In this document: positions 1-8,766 of the stretch, in pieces | Numbering within the stretch: position 1 is the stretch's first letter | How the letters are laid out: every line of letters begins with the position of its first letter | Assembly: GCF_963667405.1 (NCBI RefSeq) | Contig: NZ_OY763408.1 | Span: forward strand, 1,635,757-1,699,756 | Reading direction: 5' to 3' | Length of the DNA stretch: 64,000 nucleotides | From: an uncultured Sphaerochaeta sp. | GTDB taxonomy: Bacteria; Spirochaetota; Spirochaetia; Sphaerochaetales; Sphaerochaetaceae | Notes under the pieces: generated by a model | The model's database searches: none | Told to the model about the DNA's origin: nothing | The model's input: the letters and a program-made list of their open reading frames with translations, nothing else | Translations under genes and position numbers: made by a program

Positions 1-1540
1 CCACCGCGTTCCACCGAACATCCTTGCAGCCCAGGAAGGAGAGCATCCGCACACTGGTGGTAGGCAGGAACGGCTCGACCATGACCGCCAGGTCCCTGAT
101 GAGGTAGACCAAGGTCTTGAGCAGGCTCATTGCCTTCCCGGGATCCTGCGTGCGCATTTTCCACGGCTCCCCATCCTGGAAAGCCTTGTTCCCGATTGAG
201 GAGAGTGCGAGAATCTGCCTGAGGCCCTCACGCTCTTCCGAGCGCTCCATCAAAGCATCGATCTCAGCTTCCTTTGTCCTGATCTGCTCGTGCAACTGCT
301 CGTCAATGGGAGCCGAAAGCAGCGCATTGTCGGGATAGAATCTCCTGACGAAGGTCAGGGTCCGGTTGACCAGATTCGAAAGATTGCCGATCAGCTCCCC
401 ATTCACCTTCTCCTGGAAGTCTGCCCAGGTGAAGGTGACGTCACTCTTCTCAGGACGGTTGTAGAACATGTAGAACCGCCACACGTCGGCGGGAATGCCG
501 GTATCCTGCACATCATTTCCGAAAATGCCGATGCCAAGGCTCTTGCTGAACTTTCCCCCCTCATAATTGAGGTACTCGGTACTGCTCATATGATGCAACA
601 TCGTCCACTTTTCTCCGCTTGCAAGCTGGCAGGAGGGGAAAATGACCGTATGGAACGGGATATTGTCTTTCCCGATGAACTGGAAAAGCTCAACGTTATC
701 CGGGTTCTGCCACCATGTTTTCCAATCCTTGGTGGCATTTGCACTGATGGAGACGTACCCGATGGGTGCGTCAAACCAGACGTAGAAAACCTTGTCCTCG
801 TAGCCGGGTTTCGGCACGGGGATACCCCACTTGAGATCACGGGTGATACAACGCTCTTTCAGCCCGTCACGAATCCAGGATTTCGTAACCTGAACCGCAT
901 TGTTGGCCCAGAAGCCCTCCTTGCTGGCCTTCTCCATCCATGTCTCCAGAAGAGGAAGTGCCTTGGGAAGATCTATATAGAGGTGTTTGGTCTTTTTGGG
1001 AATCGGGGTTGTGCCGCATACGCCGCAACGGGGATTGATGAGCTCCACCGGATCGAGCAGGGTCTGGCAACTGTCACATTGGTCTCCCCTGGCTCCCTCA
1101 CTGTGGCAATGGGGGCAAGTCCCTTCGACGAAACGATCTGCCAGGAATCGGTCGCAACTTGGGCAGTAGAGCTGCTCCAGTTCGTGCTCACTGACATACC
1201 CTGCAGCATCGACCTTCTTGAAAATGTCCTGCACAATGGAGGTCTGCTCATCGGTGCTGGTACGACCGAAGTAATCAAAGCTGATGTTGAACCAGGCATA
1301 GATGTCGCGGTGGATCGCATGATATCGGTCGCACAGCTCGCGGGGGGTTACCCCCTCCTTCAAGGCCCTGGTCTCGGTGGCGGTACCGTATTCATCGGTA
1401 CCGCAGATATACAGCGTCTCATACCCCTTCGAACGGCAGAAACGGGCAAAGACATCAGCAGAAAGCACTTGGGTAAGGTTACCCAGATGCGGAATATTGT
1501 TCACATAGGGAAGTGCACTGGTAACAAGTCTCTTTTTCAT
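1..1540 (-). CDS. metG: Methionyl-tRNA synthetase, C-terminal end beyond the window
   Basis: Charges tRNA-Met with methionine in the cytosol. About 513 residues are visible. The protein opens with KKRLVTSALPYVNNIPHLGN, where PHLGN is the HIGH-type ATP site. Four zinc-knuckle pairs follow (CPSC, CPHC, CDSC, CGVC) at about residues 130-180, and KFSKS is the KMSKS-type loop. The anticodon-binding helical domain follows and runs off the left edge, so the C-terminus is unseen. The ATG at 1540 is preferred over an in-frame ATG at 1549, because the latter lies inside the -10 box TATTAT (1553-1548). There is no Shine-Dalgarno sequence. Promoter TTGAAA-N17-TATTAT ends 7 nt before the start, so the mRNA is probably leaderless. 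The gene is divergent from hflK. Confidence 0.95.
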   Translation of the reverse strand, partial: MKKRLVTSALPYVNNIPHLGNLTQVLSADVFARFCRSKGYETLYICGTDEYGTATETRALKEGVTPRELCDRYHAIHRDIYAWFNISFDYFGRTSTDEQTSIVQDIFKKVDAAGYVSEHELEQLYCPSCDRFLADRFVEGTCPHCHSEGARGDQCDSCQTLLDPVELINPRCGVCGTTPIPKKTKHLYIDLPKALPLLETWMEKASKEGFWANNAVQVTKSWIRDGLKERCITRDLKWGIPVPKPGYEDKVFYVWFDAPIGYVSISANATKDWKTWWQNPDNVELFQFIGKDNIPFHTVIFPSCQLASGEKWTMLHHMSSTEYLNYEGGKFSKSLGIGIFGNDVQDTGIPADVWRFYMFYNRPEKSDVTFTWADFQEKVNGELIGNLSNLVNRTLTFVRRFYPDNALLSAPIDEQLHEQIRTKEAEIDALMERSEEREGLRQILALSSIGNKAFQDGEPWKMRTQDPGKAMSLLKTLVYLIRDLAVMVEPFLPTTSVRMLSFLGCKDVRWNAV

Positions 1541-1547
1541 AGGGGAC

Positions 1548-1576
1548 ATAATAGACCGCTGGGACGTTTATTTCAA
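1548..1576 (-). promoter_or_regulatory. metG promoter, leaderless arrangement
   Basis: On the minus strand TTGAAA (1576-1571) and TATTAT (1553-1548) are separated by exactly 17 bp. Transcription would begin at or next to the ATG at 1540. Visible directly in the sequence; the start site itself is inferred. Confidence 0.7.
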
Positions 1577-1610
1577 TGGCAAAGCGATGATTGTATCCAA
1601 GATTGCATCC

Positions 1611-1639
1611 TTGACTCTAGGCTTCAGCGTAAGTACATT
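1611..1639 (+). promoter_or_regulatory. hflKC promoter
   Basis: TTGACT (1611-1616) and TACATT (1634-1639) with a 17-bp spacer lie about 33 bp before the hflK start. This promoter has a normal leader carrying a ribosome site, unlike that of the divergent metG. Confidence 0.6.
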
Positions 1640-1671
1640 GAAAAGGTGCCACGGCACACCAAGGAGATACC

Positions 1672-2655
1672 ATGGATACCATGCAGCAACCACCGAGACC
1701 TGCGCGAAAGGTACGGAACATCAGCCCGAAGCTGGTGATCTGGATCATCGTCGCCGTAGTGCTCGTCATGTTGGTTCTCAGCAGTTTCTTCGTCGTAGAC
1801 CAGACCGAACAGGCTGTTGTGCTCCGCCTCGGCAAGTACAACCGCACCGTCGGCCCGGGCTTGCAGACAAAGATTCCCCTGGGAATCGAGGCCAGCTACA
1901 ATGTACCGACCCAGGTCGTCCAGACGATGACCTTCGGCTACAGGAGCAACAGCAGCACCTCACCACTTTTCGGCAATACCGACTACACCAATGAGTCTTT
2001 GATGCTTACCGGCGATCTGAACATCATTGATGTCCAGTGGATTGTCCAGTACAAGATTGAGGATCCGGTGAAATGGATGTTCAATGTGGAATCGAGGGAA
2101 ACCACGCTGCGCGACATCAGCCAGAGCGTCATGAACAAGTTGGTGGGAGACCTTCCCATCCTTTCGGTCATGACCAGTGAAAGAACAAGGATTGAGGTTG
2201 AAGCACAGGACAACATGCAGAAGGTCTTTGACAACTATGGCCTTGGCGTGAAGATTGTCACGGTCAAACTGCAGAACATCGTTCCGCCGATCGGAGAGGT
2301 GCAGGATGCATTCGAGGATGTCAACAAGGCAATCCAAGACATGAACCGCCTCATCAACGAAGGCAAGCAGAACTACAACAAGATCATTCCCTCGGCCCGT
2401 GGTGAGGCGAACAAGCTCATCCAGCAGGCACAGGGCTATGCCTCCGAGCGCGTCAACCAGGCAACCGGTGATGTGGCTCGCTTCAACAGCGTCCGCGAAG
2501 TGTATGAACAAAGCAAGGATATCACCCGCACACGATTGTACATCGAGGCAATGGAATCGATCATCAATCCGAGCAGTGAGGGTTCTGTCACCCTGATAGA
2601 CAAGAGCCTGGCCAACTTCCTGCCGATCCAGATGCTCGAAGGGGGTGCCAAATGA
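1672..2655 (+). CDS. hflK: HflK, SPFH-domain modulator of FtsH
   Basis: Membrane-anchored SPFH/band-7 protein that with HflC forms a cage around the FtsH protease and tunes membrane protein turnover. There is a short cytoplasmic tail rich in Pro and Arg, one transmembrane helix at about residues 20-45, then the band-7 domain starting VVDQTEQAVVLRLGKYNRT. The last third is a coiled-coil-rich segment (RGEANKLIQQAQGYASERVN). At 327 aa it is shorter than E. coli HflK, lacking the long Gly-rich N-terminus. The start is ATG 1672 with AAGGAG 7-8 nt upstream. Its stop overlaps the hflC start by 4 bp (ATGA), indicating translational coupling. Confidence 0.93.
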   Translation: MDTMQQPPRPARKVRNISPKLVIWIIVAVVLVMLVLSSFFVVDQTEQAVVLRLGKYNRTVGPGLQTKIPLGIEASYNVPTQVVQTMTFGYRSNSSTSPLFGNTDYTNESLMLTGDLNIIDVQWIVQYKIEDPVKWMFNVESRETTLRDISQSVMNKLVGDLPILSVMTSERTRIEVEAQDNMQKVFDNYGLGVKIVTVKLQNIVPPIGEVQDAFEDVNKAIQDMNRLINEGKQNYNKIIPSARGEANKLIQQAQGYASERVNQATGDVARFNSVREVYEQSKDITRTRLYIEAMESIINPSSEGSVTLIDKSLANFLPIQMLEGGAK

Positions 2656-3653
2656 GTACTGCAACCAATAAGAAACTGATAACCACGTTGATTGTGGTCG
2701 TGGTCTTTCTCGTCATCTTTGTCCTTTTGGGCCCCTTCTACATCCTGTATGAAGGCCAGCAGTCGGTGATCACCCGGTTCGGCAAAATCGTGAATTCCGA
2801 ACAGGATTCCGGCCTGAAGTTCAAGATGCCCCTGATCGATACCGTAGTCATCTATCCCAAGAAGATCCTCTCCTGGGATGGGGCTGCCCAGCGCATCCCG
2901 ACCAAGGAAAACCAGTTCATCTGGGTTGACACCACCGCACGCTGGAGAATCGCCGATCCTGCCAAGTACTATGAGACAGTCAATACCGTAAACAATGGTA
3001 TCTTCCGCCTCAATGACGTGCTTGACTCCTCCATCCGCACCATCATCAGTGAGAACTTTCTCAATGAGGCTGTGCGAAACACCAACCAGATCAACGACAT
3101 AAAGGTTGAGGAGCAGGTGCAGAGTGTGGAGAGCAATGAGGATGCCGAGACGCTGAGAAACCTCACGGTAACCCAGGCAAGGCAGGAAACCATCACCATC
3201 GGCCGTGACGGACTGAGCAACATGATGTTTGACCAAGCCAAGCAGTTCACCTCCGGATTCGGCATCGAACTGATCGACATCGTCATCCGCCAGATCCGCT
3301 ACAGCGATGACCTGACCGAGAGCGTATACCAGAGGATGATCAAGGAAAGAAACCAGATCGCCGAAGCATATCGCTCCTACGGCCGTGGTCAGCTTGCCCA
3401 GTGGCAAGGAAAGACCGAGGGTGAAGAGAAGCAGATCCTCAGTGCCGCCTACTCCGAAAGTGAGAAGATCAAGGGTGTTGCCGACGCGACTGCAGCAGAA
3501 ATATATGCTGAATCGTACTCTGCCGATCCTGAATTCTTCGAGCTGTGGAGAACCTTGGAGTCGTACAGGAAGACAATTCCCGGGCTGAACAAGGTCCTCA
3601 GTACTGACATGGAGTACTTCGACATGATCTACGGGAAAACCGTGGAAGACTGA
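2652..3653 (+). CDS. hflC: HflC, SPFH-domain partner of HflK
   Basis: Second subunit of the HflKC complex. An N-terminal transmembrane helix (about residues 8-30, rich in Val/Leu/Ile) leads into the band-7 domain (YILYEGQQSVITRFGKIV), followed by an alpha-helical segment containing RSYGRGQLAQWQGKTEGEEK typical of HflC. It is 333 aa, the usual length for the family. It is co-transcribed with hflK through a 4-bp overlap. A strong hairpin terminator follows 17 bp after the stop. Confidence 0.93.
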   Translation: MSTATNKKLITTLIVVVVFLVIFVLLGPFYILYEGQQSVITRFGKIVNSEQDSGLKFKMPLIDTVVIYPKKILSWDGAAQRIPTKENQFIWVDTTARWRIADPAKYYETVNTVNNGIFRLNDVLDSSIRTIISENFLNEAVRNTNQINDIKVEEQVQSVESNEDAETLRNLTVTQARQETITIGRDGLSNMMFDQAKQFTSGFGIELIDIVIRQIRYSDDLTESVYQRMIKERNQIAEAYRSYGRGQLAQWQGKTEGEEKQILSAAYSESEKIKGVADATAAEIYAESYSADPEFFELWRTLESYRKTIPGLNKVLSTDMEYFDMIYGKTVED

Positions 3654-3670
3654 CACGTTTGTGACTGATC

Positions 3671-3702
3671 GAGGAAGGGCGGATCGCCCTTCCTCTTTTT
3701 TT
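3671..3702 (+). terminator. Rho-independent terminator of hflKC
   Basis: A perfect 11-bp stem GAGGAAGGGCG / CGCCCTTCCTC with a 3-nt loop, running into a T-rich tract. Confidence 0.9.
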
Positions 3703-3724
3703 GTCTGCCTGCTACACTCTGCCC

Positions 3725-4423
3725 ATGGACAAGGATGCTCTGGTTATCTTCGACTTTGATGGAACCCTCTACCCCATCGACCCCTATGACAGCGAACAGG
3801 CACTGTTGCTTGCCCTGGCACAGGGCAGCAACCTCTGGTTTCGCCTGCGCGCCCACCGCCTGGTACGACAGGATCAGAAGGGACAATTGGCAGGCAGGGC
3901 TTTTCATCAGCGCTATGCAGAGCTGACAAGGCATGCCGACAAGAGCTTGGTGGAACACATCGGTCGCAACCTGGCCAAGCATCTGGGCTCGAAGGAACGG
4001 GATTCCATCCTGCAACTGGCTGAGCATGCTGATCTGGGAATCCTCAGCTGCGGGACAGAAAACATCATTGAAGCGTTTCTTCAGGAAGCAGGGCTACTGG
4101 GCCATTTCTCCTTCATCCGCGCCAAGCGCCTGAGCTGGGATGCACAGGGAACCGCTCATATGCATGTGGATATTGATGGGCCGGAGGCGAAGGCAAGGGC
4201 AATCACTGCCCTTAGATCGACCTATCAGAGCATCCTTGCCGTAGGGGACGGTCCCACTGACATCCCCATGCTCAATGCAGCTGATCTGGGCCTGGTCATG
4301 AACTGGTCAACGCGCCAGGCAAGCTATCCGTTTGCCACCTACACCTCACTAAAGGAGCTCTGCAACCACTGCCTTTCTCACCTCGACAATGCCAGTGAGG
4401 CCTGTCGTACCGCCAAGCGGTAG
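3725..4423 (+). CDS. HAD-superfamily phosphatase, SerB-like (subfamily IB)
   Basis: Cytosolic phosphomonoesterase of the haloacid dehalogenase fold; substrate not determinable. Motif I is FDFDGTLYPID near the N-terminus with the nucleophilic and acid Asp pair, motif II is ILSCGTE, and motif III/IV is AVGDGPTDIPMLNAA. The helical cap lies between motif I and the rest, as in the SerB/HAD-IB group. It is 232 aa from ATG 3725; an upstream in-frame TTG at 3701 lies in the hflC terminator tail and is rejected. No Shine-Dalgarno sequence is visible and a TACACT box ends 6 nt before the ATG, so it may be leaderless, although the -35 is weak. Its 3' end overlaps the convergent ABC permease by 46 bp. 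Confidence 0.85.
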   Translation: MDKDALVIFDFDGTLYPIDPYDSEQALLLALAQGSNLWFRLRAHRLVRQDQKGQLAGRAFHQRYAELTRHADKSLVEHIGRNLAKHLGSKERDSILQLAEHADLGILSCGTENIIEAFLQEAGLLGHFSFIRAKRLSWDAQGTAHMHVDIDGPEAKARAITALRSTYQSILAVGDGPTDIPMLNAADLGLVMNWSTRQASYPFATYTSLKELCNHCLSHLDNASEACRTAKR

Positions 4424-6036
4424 GAGAGAATGAGCGAAAGCGGAAAAAGCAGGAACAGCAGGGAATAGGCAAGGGCATGCGGCACAGGGGAAACATACGG
4501 CAACAGGAGCAAGATGGCAATCACCACCACGCAAGCGAGTGCAACCAGCATCCCCAGCAATCCGTTCAGGTTGCTCTTCATCGCCTGCTGGGCTGTAATC
4601 CAGCCTAGATTCGGCCGGTAATAGTCAATCGCCAATTGCAACACTGCAATGAGGGAAAGCGTTGACAGGGAAAGCGGAACCATCCAGACAAGGTGAAAGA
4701 AAGAGATGCGCAGGGCAAAGACACTGATGCTCAGGAAGATCAGGTTCGGTACACCGAACAAGACCAGATGCAAGAATAGCTTCGCCTGGACGAAGACTTC
4801 AGGTGCAACGGGATAGAGCCTATCAAGGACAAACATCTTTCCCTGACGGGAAACGCTGGTGGAGCTGAGCATGCCCAGCGATGCCATCAGCAGCATGAGC
4901 AGGAAGAGAAGTTCAGGCAAGAAGGCAAAGGTTTGGATGTTCATCAATGCCACCGACAGCTCATCCAACACCCCGGTAAGGGCATACACGACAAGCAACA
5001 CCAAGGGGATGAACATCTCTCCCACCACTTCAAAGATAAACGCGGATTGGGAGCGGATGATCACCAATTCGCGCTTCATCAAAGCGAGGACCGGCCCTCT
5101 GGCGCCAAGCTTTGCAACCCGATGAGCCCCCCTCTGGGAAGAGGTACTCCTTGTCAGGGCAAAGTACAGCCTGTCATAGGTTTTTGCAGTGATACAGCCG
5201 ATTGCCAGGAGAACCAGTGCACCAGAGAGGAGAAACAGAAGCAGGTATGCAAACTTCGTCGTCACTTTGGCAGCAAGGGAAAAGAGCACCAAGGAAGAAT
5301 CCAAGCGAGCCAAAAGTGCGCCCAGGGATGCTTGCATCGCTTGGTAATCCACGGAGAAGAGCGATTCATCAACCATGAACCGGGTCATGGTAGTGCTTGC
5401 CAGAATGATCAGGACAAAGAACAGCAGCATGGGAATCACTTGTTGGAAGAGAGAAGACCTCTTGCTCCTGGACAATGAGGCAAAGAGCATTGTAAGGAGC
5501 ACTGAAAGTGCAAGGGGGAAAACCGGGTACACCAGCAGCAGTGCCAGACTCCCCACAAGATACACCAGGCTGAACCCCTCAGAGAGAAGCGCAACCACCA
5601 AGGCAGGAGAAAACAGAAAGAGGTGCAACGGGAGGTGGTAGCCATAGAGGATCAGCAAACGGCTTATCGCCAGATCACTTCCCTGCACATCAAGTGCGCG
5701 CAGCATGCCAATGTCCTTGCTCTCGTACACGAGAGAGGAGACTGAGGTGAAGCTCAACAAGAACAAGGAGAAGAACGAAACAAGACAGGCGATGAATACA
5801 CCAAGATGCGGCAGATCAAGGATGAATCCAAGTGTCTGGTACGCATAGTAATTCAGCCCGAGAAAGACGAGGAAGTACCCAAAAACCGCAAGGAGCAGGA
5901 TGGTCATCAGAACATGGGCGACTTTCCCCTTTTTTCCACCGCCCCGTACGAACGAGAGCCGTTCCAAGGCCGTCCTGACCGGCTTGTTTCCCACCCAGTA
6001 TGCTTTCAGCAACGTAGAGACAACCGCCGCTCTCAT
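4378..6036 (-). CDS. ABC-2-type exporter permease
   Basis: Large polytopic membrane protein of 552 aa with roughly a dozen hydrophobic segments in two halves separated by a basic cytoplasmic stretch. It pairs with the adjacent ATPase to form an exporter, with substrate unknown. The start is chosen at the ATG (6036) that overlaps the stop of the ATPase gene by 4 bp (ATGA); the 32 extra codons possible upstream fall inside the ATPase gene and are not hydrophobic. Overlaps the convergent HAD phosphatase at its 3' end. Drug, lipid or peptide export are all possible. Confidence 0.8.
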   Translation of the reverse strand: MRAAVVSTLLKAYWVGNKPVRTALERLSFVRGGGKKGKVAHVLMTILLLAVFGYFLVFLGLNYYAYQTLGFILDLPHLGVFIACLVSFFSLFLLSFTSVSSLVYESKDIGMLRALDVQGSDLAISRLLILYGYHLPLHLFLFSPALVVALLSEGFSLVYLVGSLALLLVYPVFPLALSVLLTMLFASLSRSKRSSLFQQVIPMLLFFVLIILASTTMTRFMVDESLFSVDYQAMQASLGALLARLDSSLVLFSLAAKVTTKFAYLLLFLLSGALVLLAIGCITAKTYDRLYFALTRSTSSQRGAHRVAKLGARGPVLALMKRELVIIRSQSAFIFEVVGEMFIPLVLLVVYALTGVLDELSVALMNIQTFAFLPELLFLLMLLMASLGMLSSTSVSRQGKMFVLDRLYPVAPEVFVQAKLFLHLVLFGVPNLIFLSISVFALRISFFHLVWMVPLSLSTLSLIAVLQLAIDYYRPNLGWITAQQAMKSNLNGLLGMLVALACVVVIAILLLLPYVSPVPHALAYSLLFLLFPLSLILSYRLAVRQASLALSR

Positions 6037-6767
6037 TGCACGGACCCCTCTTCGGTCAACTCCAGAAAGAGCTGTTCCAGGGTGGCATCCTTCGCTTTTC
6101 CATTTCCCCTGAGTTCGGAAAAGGATCCGCATGCGAGCAACTTCCCTTCCTTGATGATTCCCAGGGTATCACAAAGCGATTGGGCAACCTCCAGCACATG
6201 GGTTGAGAAAAACACCGTATTGCCGGCTTTTGCAAAGTCACCAAGCAGTGTTTTCAGCAAGTAGGCTGCCTTGGGGTCAAGGCCTACCATCGGCTCATCC
6301 AATATCAGCAACTTCGGCTTGGGAAGCAGTGCTGCAATGATGGCAAGCTTCTGCTTCATCCCATGGGAATAGGAGGCAATCTCATCACGGAGATTCGGTT
6401 TGAGCAAAAGCGTTTGGGAGAGGGAGTCGATCTGCTCGTCCCGCGTCCTCTGATCAACCCCGTACAGGTCTGCAATGAAGCACAGATGCTCATATCCGCT
6501 CATCTTCTCATAGAAATACGGTTCGTCCGCCACATATCCCAGCGAACGCTTGTACGATGGGGTCTGCACCTGCATGCCTTCGAATTCGATCGACCCCTCA
6601 TCGCTTTTCAGCAGGCCGACCAGCATTTTGATGGTGGTGCTTTTTCCTGCCCCATTCGGACCGAGAAAGCCGAAGATCTGTCCTTCCCCAATGGTGAGGC
6701 TCAGATCGTCAACAGCATTTCGTTTGGCATTCGCATAGCGCTTTCTTACGTGTGATATCTGTAACAT
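6033..6767 (-). CDS. ABC exporter ATP-binding protein
   Basis: Cytoplasmic ATPase of 244 aa driving the permease encoded just downstream. Walker A GPNGAGKST at about residues 36-44, Q-loop near YVADEPYFYE, signature SYSHGMKQKL, Walker B LLILDEPMVGLDP, then the switch His in FFSTHVLE. The SHGMKQ form of the signature is typical of ATPases serving ABC-2 permeases such as the CcmA/NatA group. Transcribed from a strong promoter that diverges from argG. Confidence 0.9.
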   Translation of the reverse strand: MLQISHVRKRYANAKRNAVDDLSLTIGEGQIFGFLGPNGAGKSTTIKMLVGLLKSDEGSIEFEGMQVQTPSYKRSLGYVADEPYFYEKMSGYEHLCFIADLYGVDQRTRDEQIDSLSQTLLLKPNLRDEIASYSHGMKQKLAIIAALLPKPKLLILDEPMVGLDPKAAYLLKTLLGDFAKAGNTVFFSTHVLEVAQSLCDTLGIIKEGKLLACGSFSELRGNGKAKDATLEQLFLELTEEGSVQ

Positions 6768-6784
6768 TTTGAATCTCCGTCATC

Positions 6785-6813
6785 AGTATAGAAGGGAAAG
6801 TTTTCTTTGACAA
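6785..6813 (-). promoter_or_regulatory. Promoter of the ABC exporter operon
   Basis: On the minus strand TTGTCA (6813-6808) and TATACT (6790-6785) lie 17 bp apart. A repeat TTCGAA-TTTT-TTCGAA (6821-6836) lies directly upstream of the -35 and may be a regulator site. Confidence 0.65.
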
Positions 6814-6842
6814 GTTCTATTTCGAATTTTTTCGAATTAGTT

Positions 6843-6860
6843 TGAATGAATATTCATTCA
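6843..6860. promoter_or_regulatory. ARG-box-like palindrome upstream of argG
   Basis: Perfect 18-bp palindrome TGAATGAATATTCATTCA. It contains two overlapping matches to the ArgR operator form TGAAT-N4-ATTCA (6843-6856 and 6847-6860). It lies about 70 bp upstream of the argG -35 box and also upstream of the divergent exporter promoter. ArgR control of argG is well known in other bacteria; binding here is inferred. Confidence 0.6.
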
Positions 6861-6931
6861 CCAATCACGGCAGTTATTCTCGCAATTCCTGTATATTATC
6901 CATTCTTTTGGAATATTTATGCAAAACTATC

Positions 6932-6960
6932 TTGTCTTTTTTTTGTGACTTCACTACACT
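6932..6960 (+). promoter_or_regulatory. argG promoter
   Basis: TTGTCT (6932-6937) and TACACT (6955-6960) with a 17-bp spacer containing a T run. The leader is about 30 nt with GGGAG before the ATG. Confidence 0.65.
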
Positions 6961-6996
6961 GAATCCAGTAGTACCACACCGAACAGGGAGAAACAT

Positions 6997-8214
6997 ATGA
7001 ACAAGGAAAAAATCATTTTGGCGTACAGCGGCGGGCTGGACACTTCAGTCATTCTCAAATGGCTTGCCAATAAAGGCTTCGATGTCATCGCCTATGTCGC
7101 AAACGTCGGACAGAACGAGGACTTTGCAGCAATCGAGAAGAAAGCCCTGGCAACAGGAGCCTCAAAAGTATATGTGGAAGATCTTCGCAAGGAGCTCGTC
7201 ACCGACTACATCTTCCCTGCCCTGAAAGCCAACACCATCTACGAAGGGACCTATATGCTGGGTACCAGTTTGGCAAGACCGGTCATTGCAAAGCGCCAGA
7301 TTGAGATTGCACGCGAGGAAGGAACGGTCTACGTCGCTCATGGCGCTACCGGAAAAGGAAATGACCAGGTCCGCTTTGAGTTCGGCTACTATATGCACAT
7401 GCCTGAGGTAAAGATCATCAGCCCCTGGAAGGATCCTGAGTGGTTGAGCCAATTCGAGGGAAGAAGCGATATGATTGCATACGCCCAGAAATACGGCATT
7501 CCCATCAAGGCTTCCACCAAGAAACCCTACAGCGAGGATGAGAACCTGATCCACATCAGCCATGAGGCCGGCATCCTTGAGGATCCCGCAAAGCGCTGTG
7601 AGGATGATGTCTACAGCCTGACACTCAGCCCCAAGGAAGCAAAGGATGAGGAGACGTTGCTCACATTCGAGTTCAAGGACGGCATTCCTGTTTCCGTCAC
7701 CAATGAACAGGACAAGACCGTGGTCACCGATCCGCTTGAGATGATTCTCTATCTGAACAAGATTGGTCATGACAGCGCCATCGGACGGGTGGATATGGTT
7801 GAGAACCGCTACATCGGCATCAAGAGCAGGGGTGTCTATGAGACTCCTGGTTGCGAAATCCTTTGGAAGGCTCACCACAACCTGGAGGGCATCACCATGG
7901 ACAAGGAAGTGATGCACCTGCGCGACAGCCTCATGCCCCACTATGCAACACTCATCTACAATGGGTATTGGGGTGCTCCGGAGTTTGCCATGCTCACCGC
8001 TGCGTTCGAACAGAGCCAGAAACAGGTGACCGGAACCTCGAAAGTTGTCCTGTACAAGGGAAATGTCATCTTTGCAGGTGTCAGCAGCCCGGTCTCGCTC
8101 TACAATGAGGCTCTTGGATCGATGGACAAGGCAGGAGGCTACCAACCGGTGGACTGCAAGGGGTTCATCAACATCAATGCGATACGCCTGATGGCGAGTG
8201 CAAAACGCGACTGA
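6997..8214 (+). CDS. argG: Argininosuccinate synthase
   Basis: Condenses citrulline with aspartate using ATP to give argininosuccinate, the penultimate step of arginine synthesis. The P-loop-like ATP site [11 protein letters not shown] is at about residues 9-19. Further conserved blocks are [28 protein letters not shown] and SRGVYETPG. It is 405 aa, normal for the family. ATG 6997 follows CAGGGAG at a good distance. No argH, argF or carbamoyl phosphate synthase gene is in the window, so argG stands alone here. The upstream ARG-box-like palindrome suggests arginine repression. Confidence 0.97.
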   Translation: MNKEKIILAYSGGLDTSVILKWLANKGFDVIAYVANVGQNEDFAAIEKKALATGASKVYVEDLRKELVTDYIFPALKANTIYEGTYMLGTSLARPVIAKRQIEIAREEGTVYVAHGATGKGNDQVRFEFGYYMHMPEVKIISPWKDPEWLSQFEGRSDMIAYAQKYGIPIKASTKKPYSEDENLIHISHEAGILEDPAKRCEDDVYSLTLSPKEAKDEETLLTFEFKDGIPVSVTNEQDKTVVTDPLEMILYLNKIGHDSAIGRVDMVENRYIGIKSRGVYETPGCEILWKAHHNLEGITMDKEVMHLRDSLMPHYATLIYNGYWGAPEFAMLTAAFEQSQKQVTGTSKVVLYKGNVIFAGVSSPVSLYNEALGSMDKAGGYQPVDCKGFININAIRLMASAKRD

Positions 8215-8221
8215 TGCATAC

Positions 8222-8243
8222 GGGCCTTCCTTCGGGAAGGCCC
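8222..8243 (+). terminator. Hairpin after argG
   Basis: A 9-bp GC-rich stem GGGCCTTCC / GGAAGGCCC with a TTCG loop. The following T content is modest, so termination strength is uncertain. Confidence 0.65.
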
Positions 8244-8295
8244 TCTTGTACACAGGCAATGCTGACGTGGTATACTGGAAATCGGGAGACACATA

Positions 8296-8766
8296 ATGGA
8301 TGAGAAAGCATATCTGGTCATGGCGGTGGAACAAGCACGCAAGACCATGCAGGAAAATCTCGGCGGGCCATTCGGTGCGGCTCTTGTGGATGCCAACGGC
8401 AATGTCTTCGTTGGGTCGAATACGGTGCTGGGCAGTCATGACCCAACCGGTCATGCCGAGGTGAATGTCATCAGGCAAGCCTGTGAGGCGAACAAAACCC
8501 ATGACCTTACCGGTTCCATTCTGTACACTACCTGTTACCCTTGTCCCATGTGCCTTGGAGCCTGCATCTGGGCAAACATCAAGACAGTCTACTACGGTTG
8601 CACACCCCAGGATGCAGAGGCGATAGGGTTTCGCGATGACTTCATCTACCGCTATATCCAGCAAGGATGTACGGACAAGGAGATACTTGAACTCAAGAGT
8701 GGAGACCGGAAAGCCTGCCTTGCTCTCTTTTCCGAATACCAAGCGATGGAAAAAGAGATTTACTGA
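8296..8766 (+). CDS. guaD: Guanine deaminase, cytidine-deaminase-fold type
   Basis: Converts guanine to xanthine in purine salvage. It is 156 aa, the same length as the short GuaD enzymes of Bacillus. Zinc ligands are His53 in HAE with catalytic Glu55, and Cys83/Cys86 in YPCPMC. The C-terminal GFRDDFIYRYI segment resembles the GuaD domain-swap tail and argues against tRNA adenosine deaminase TadA. ATG 8296 follows GGGAGA; a TATACT box at 8271-8276 is the likely -10. Its last 7 bp overlap the convergent ArsR-type gene. A general nucleoside deaminase is the alternative. Confidence 0.85.
   Translation: MDEKAYLVMAVEQARKTMQENLGGPFGAALVDANGNVFVGSNTVLGSHDPTGHAEVNVIRQACEANKTHDLTGSILYTTCYPCPMCLGACIWANIKTVYYGCTPQDAEAIGFRDDFIYRYIQQGCTDKEILELKSGDRKACLALFSEYQAMEKEIY

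Noticed and set aside
1-1540. Riboswitch or T-box control of metG
   Set aside because: The promoter sits directly against the start codon, leaving no leader for an RNA element.
290-1738. 482-codon plus-strand open frame
   Set aside because: Lies opposite metG in a shadow frame; the minus strand shows all MetRS motifs.
7162-8742. 526-codon minus-strand open frame
   Set aside because: Antisense to argG and guaD, both of which are clearly real; no family match and no ribosome site.
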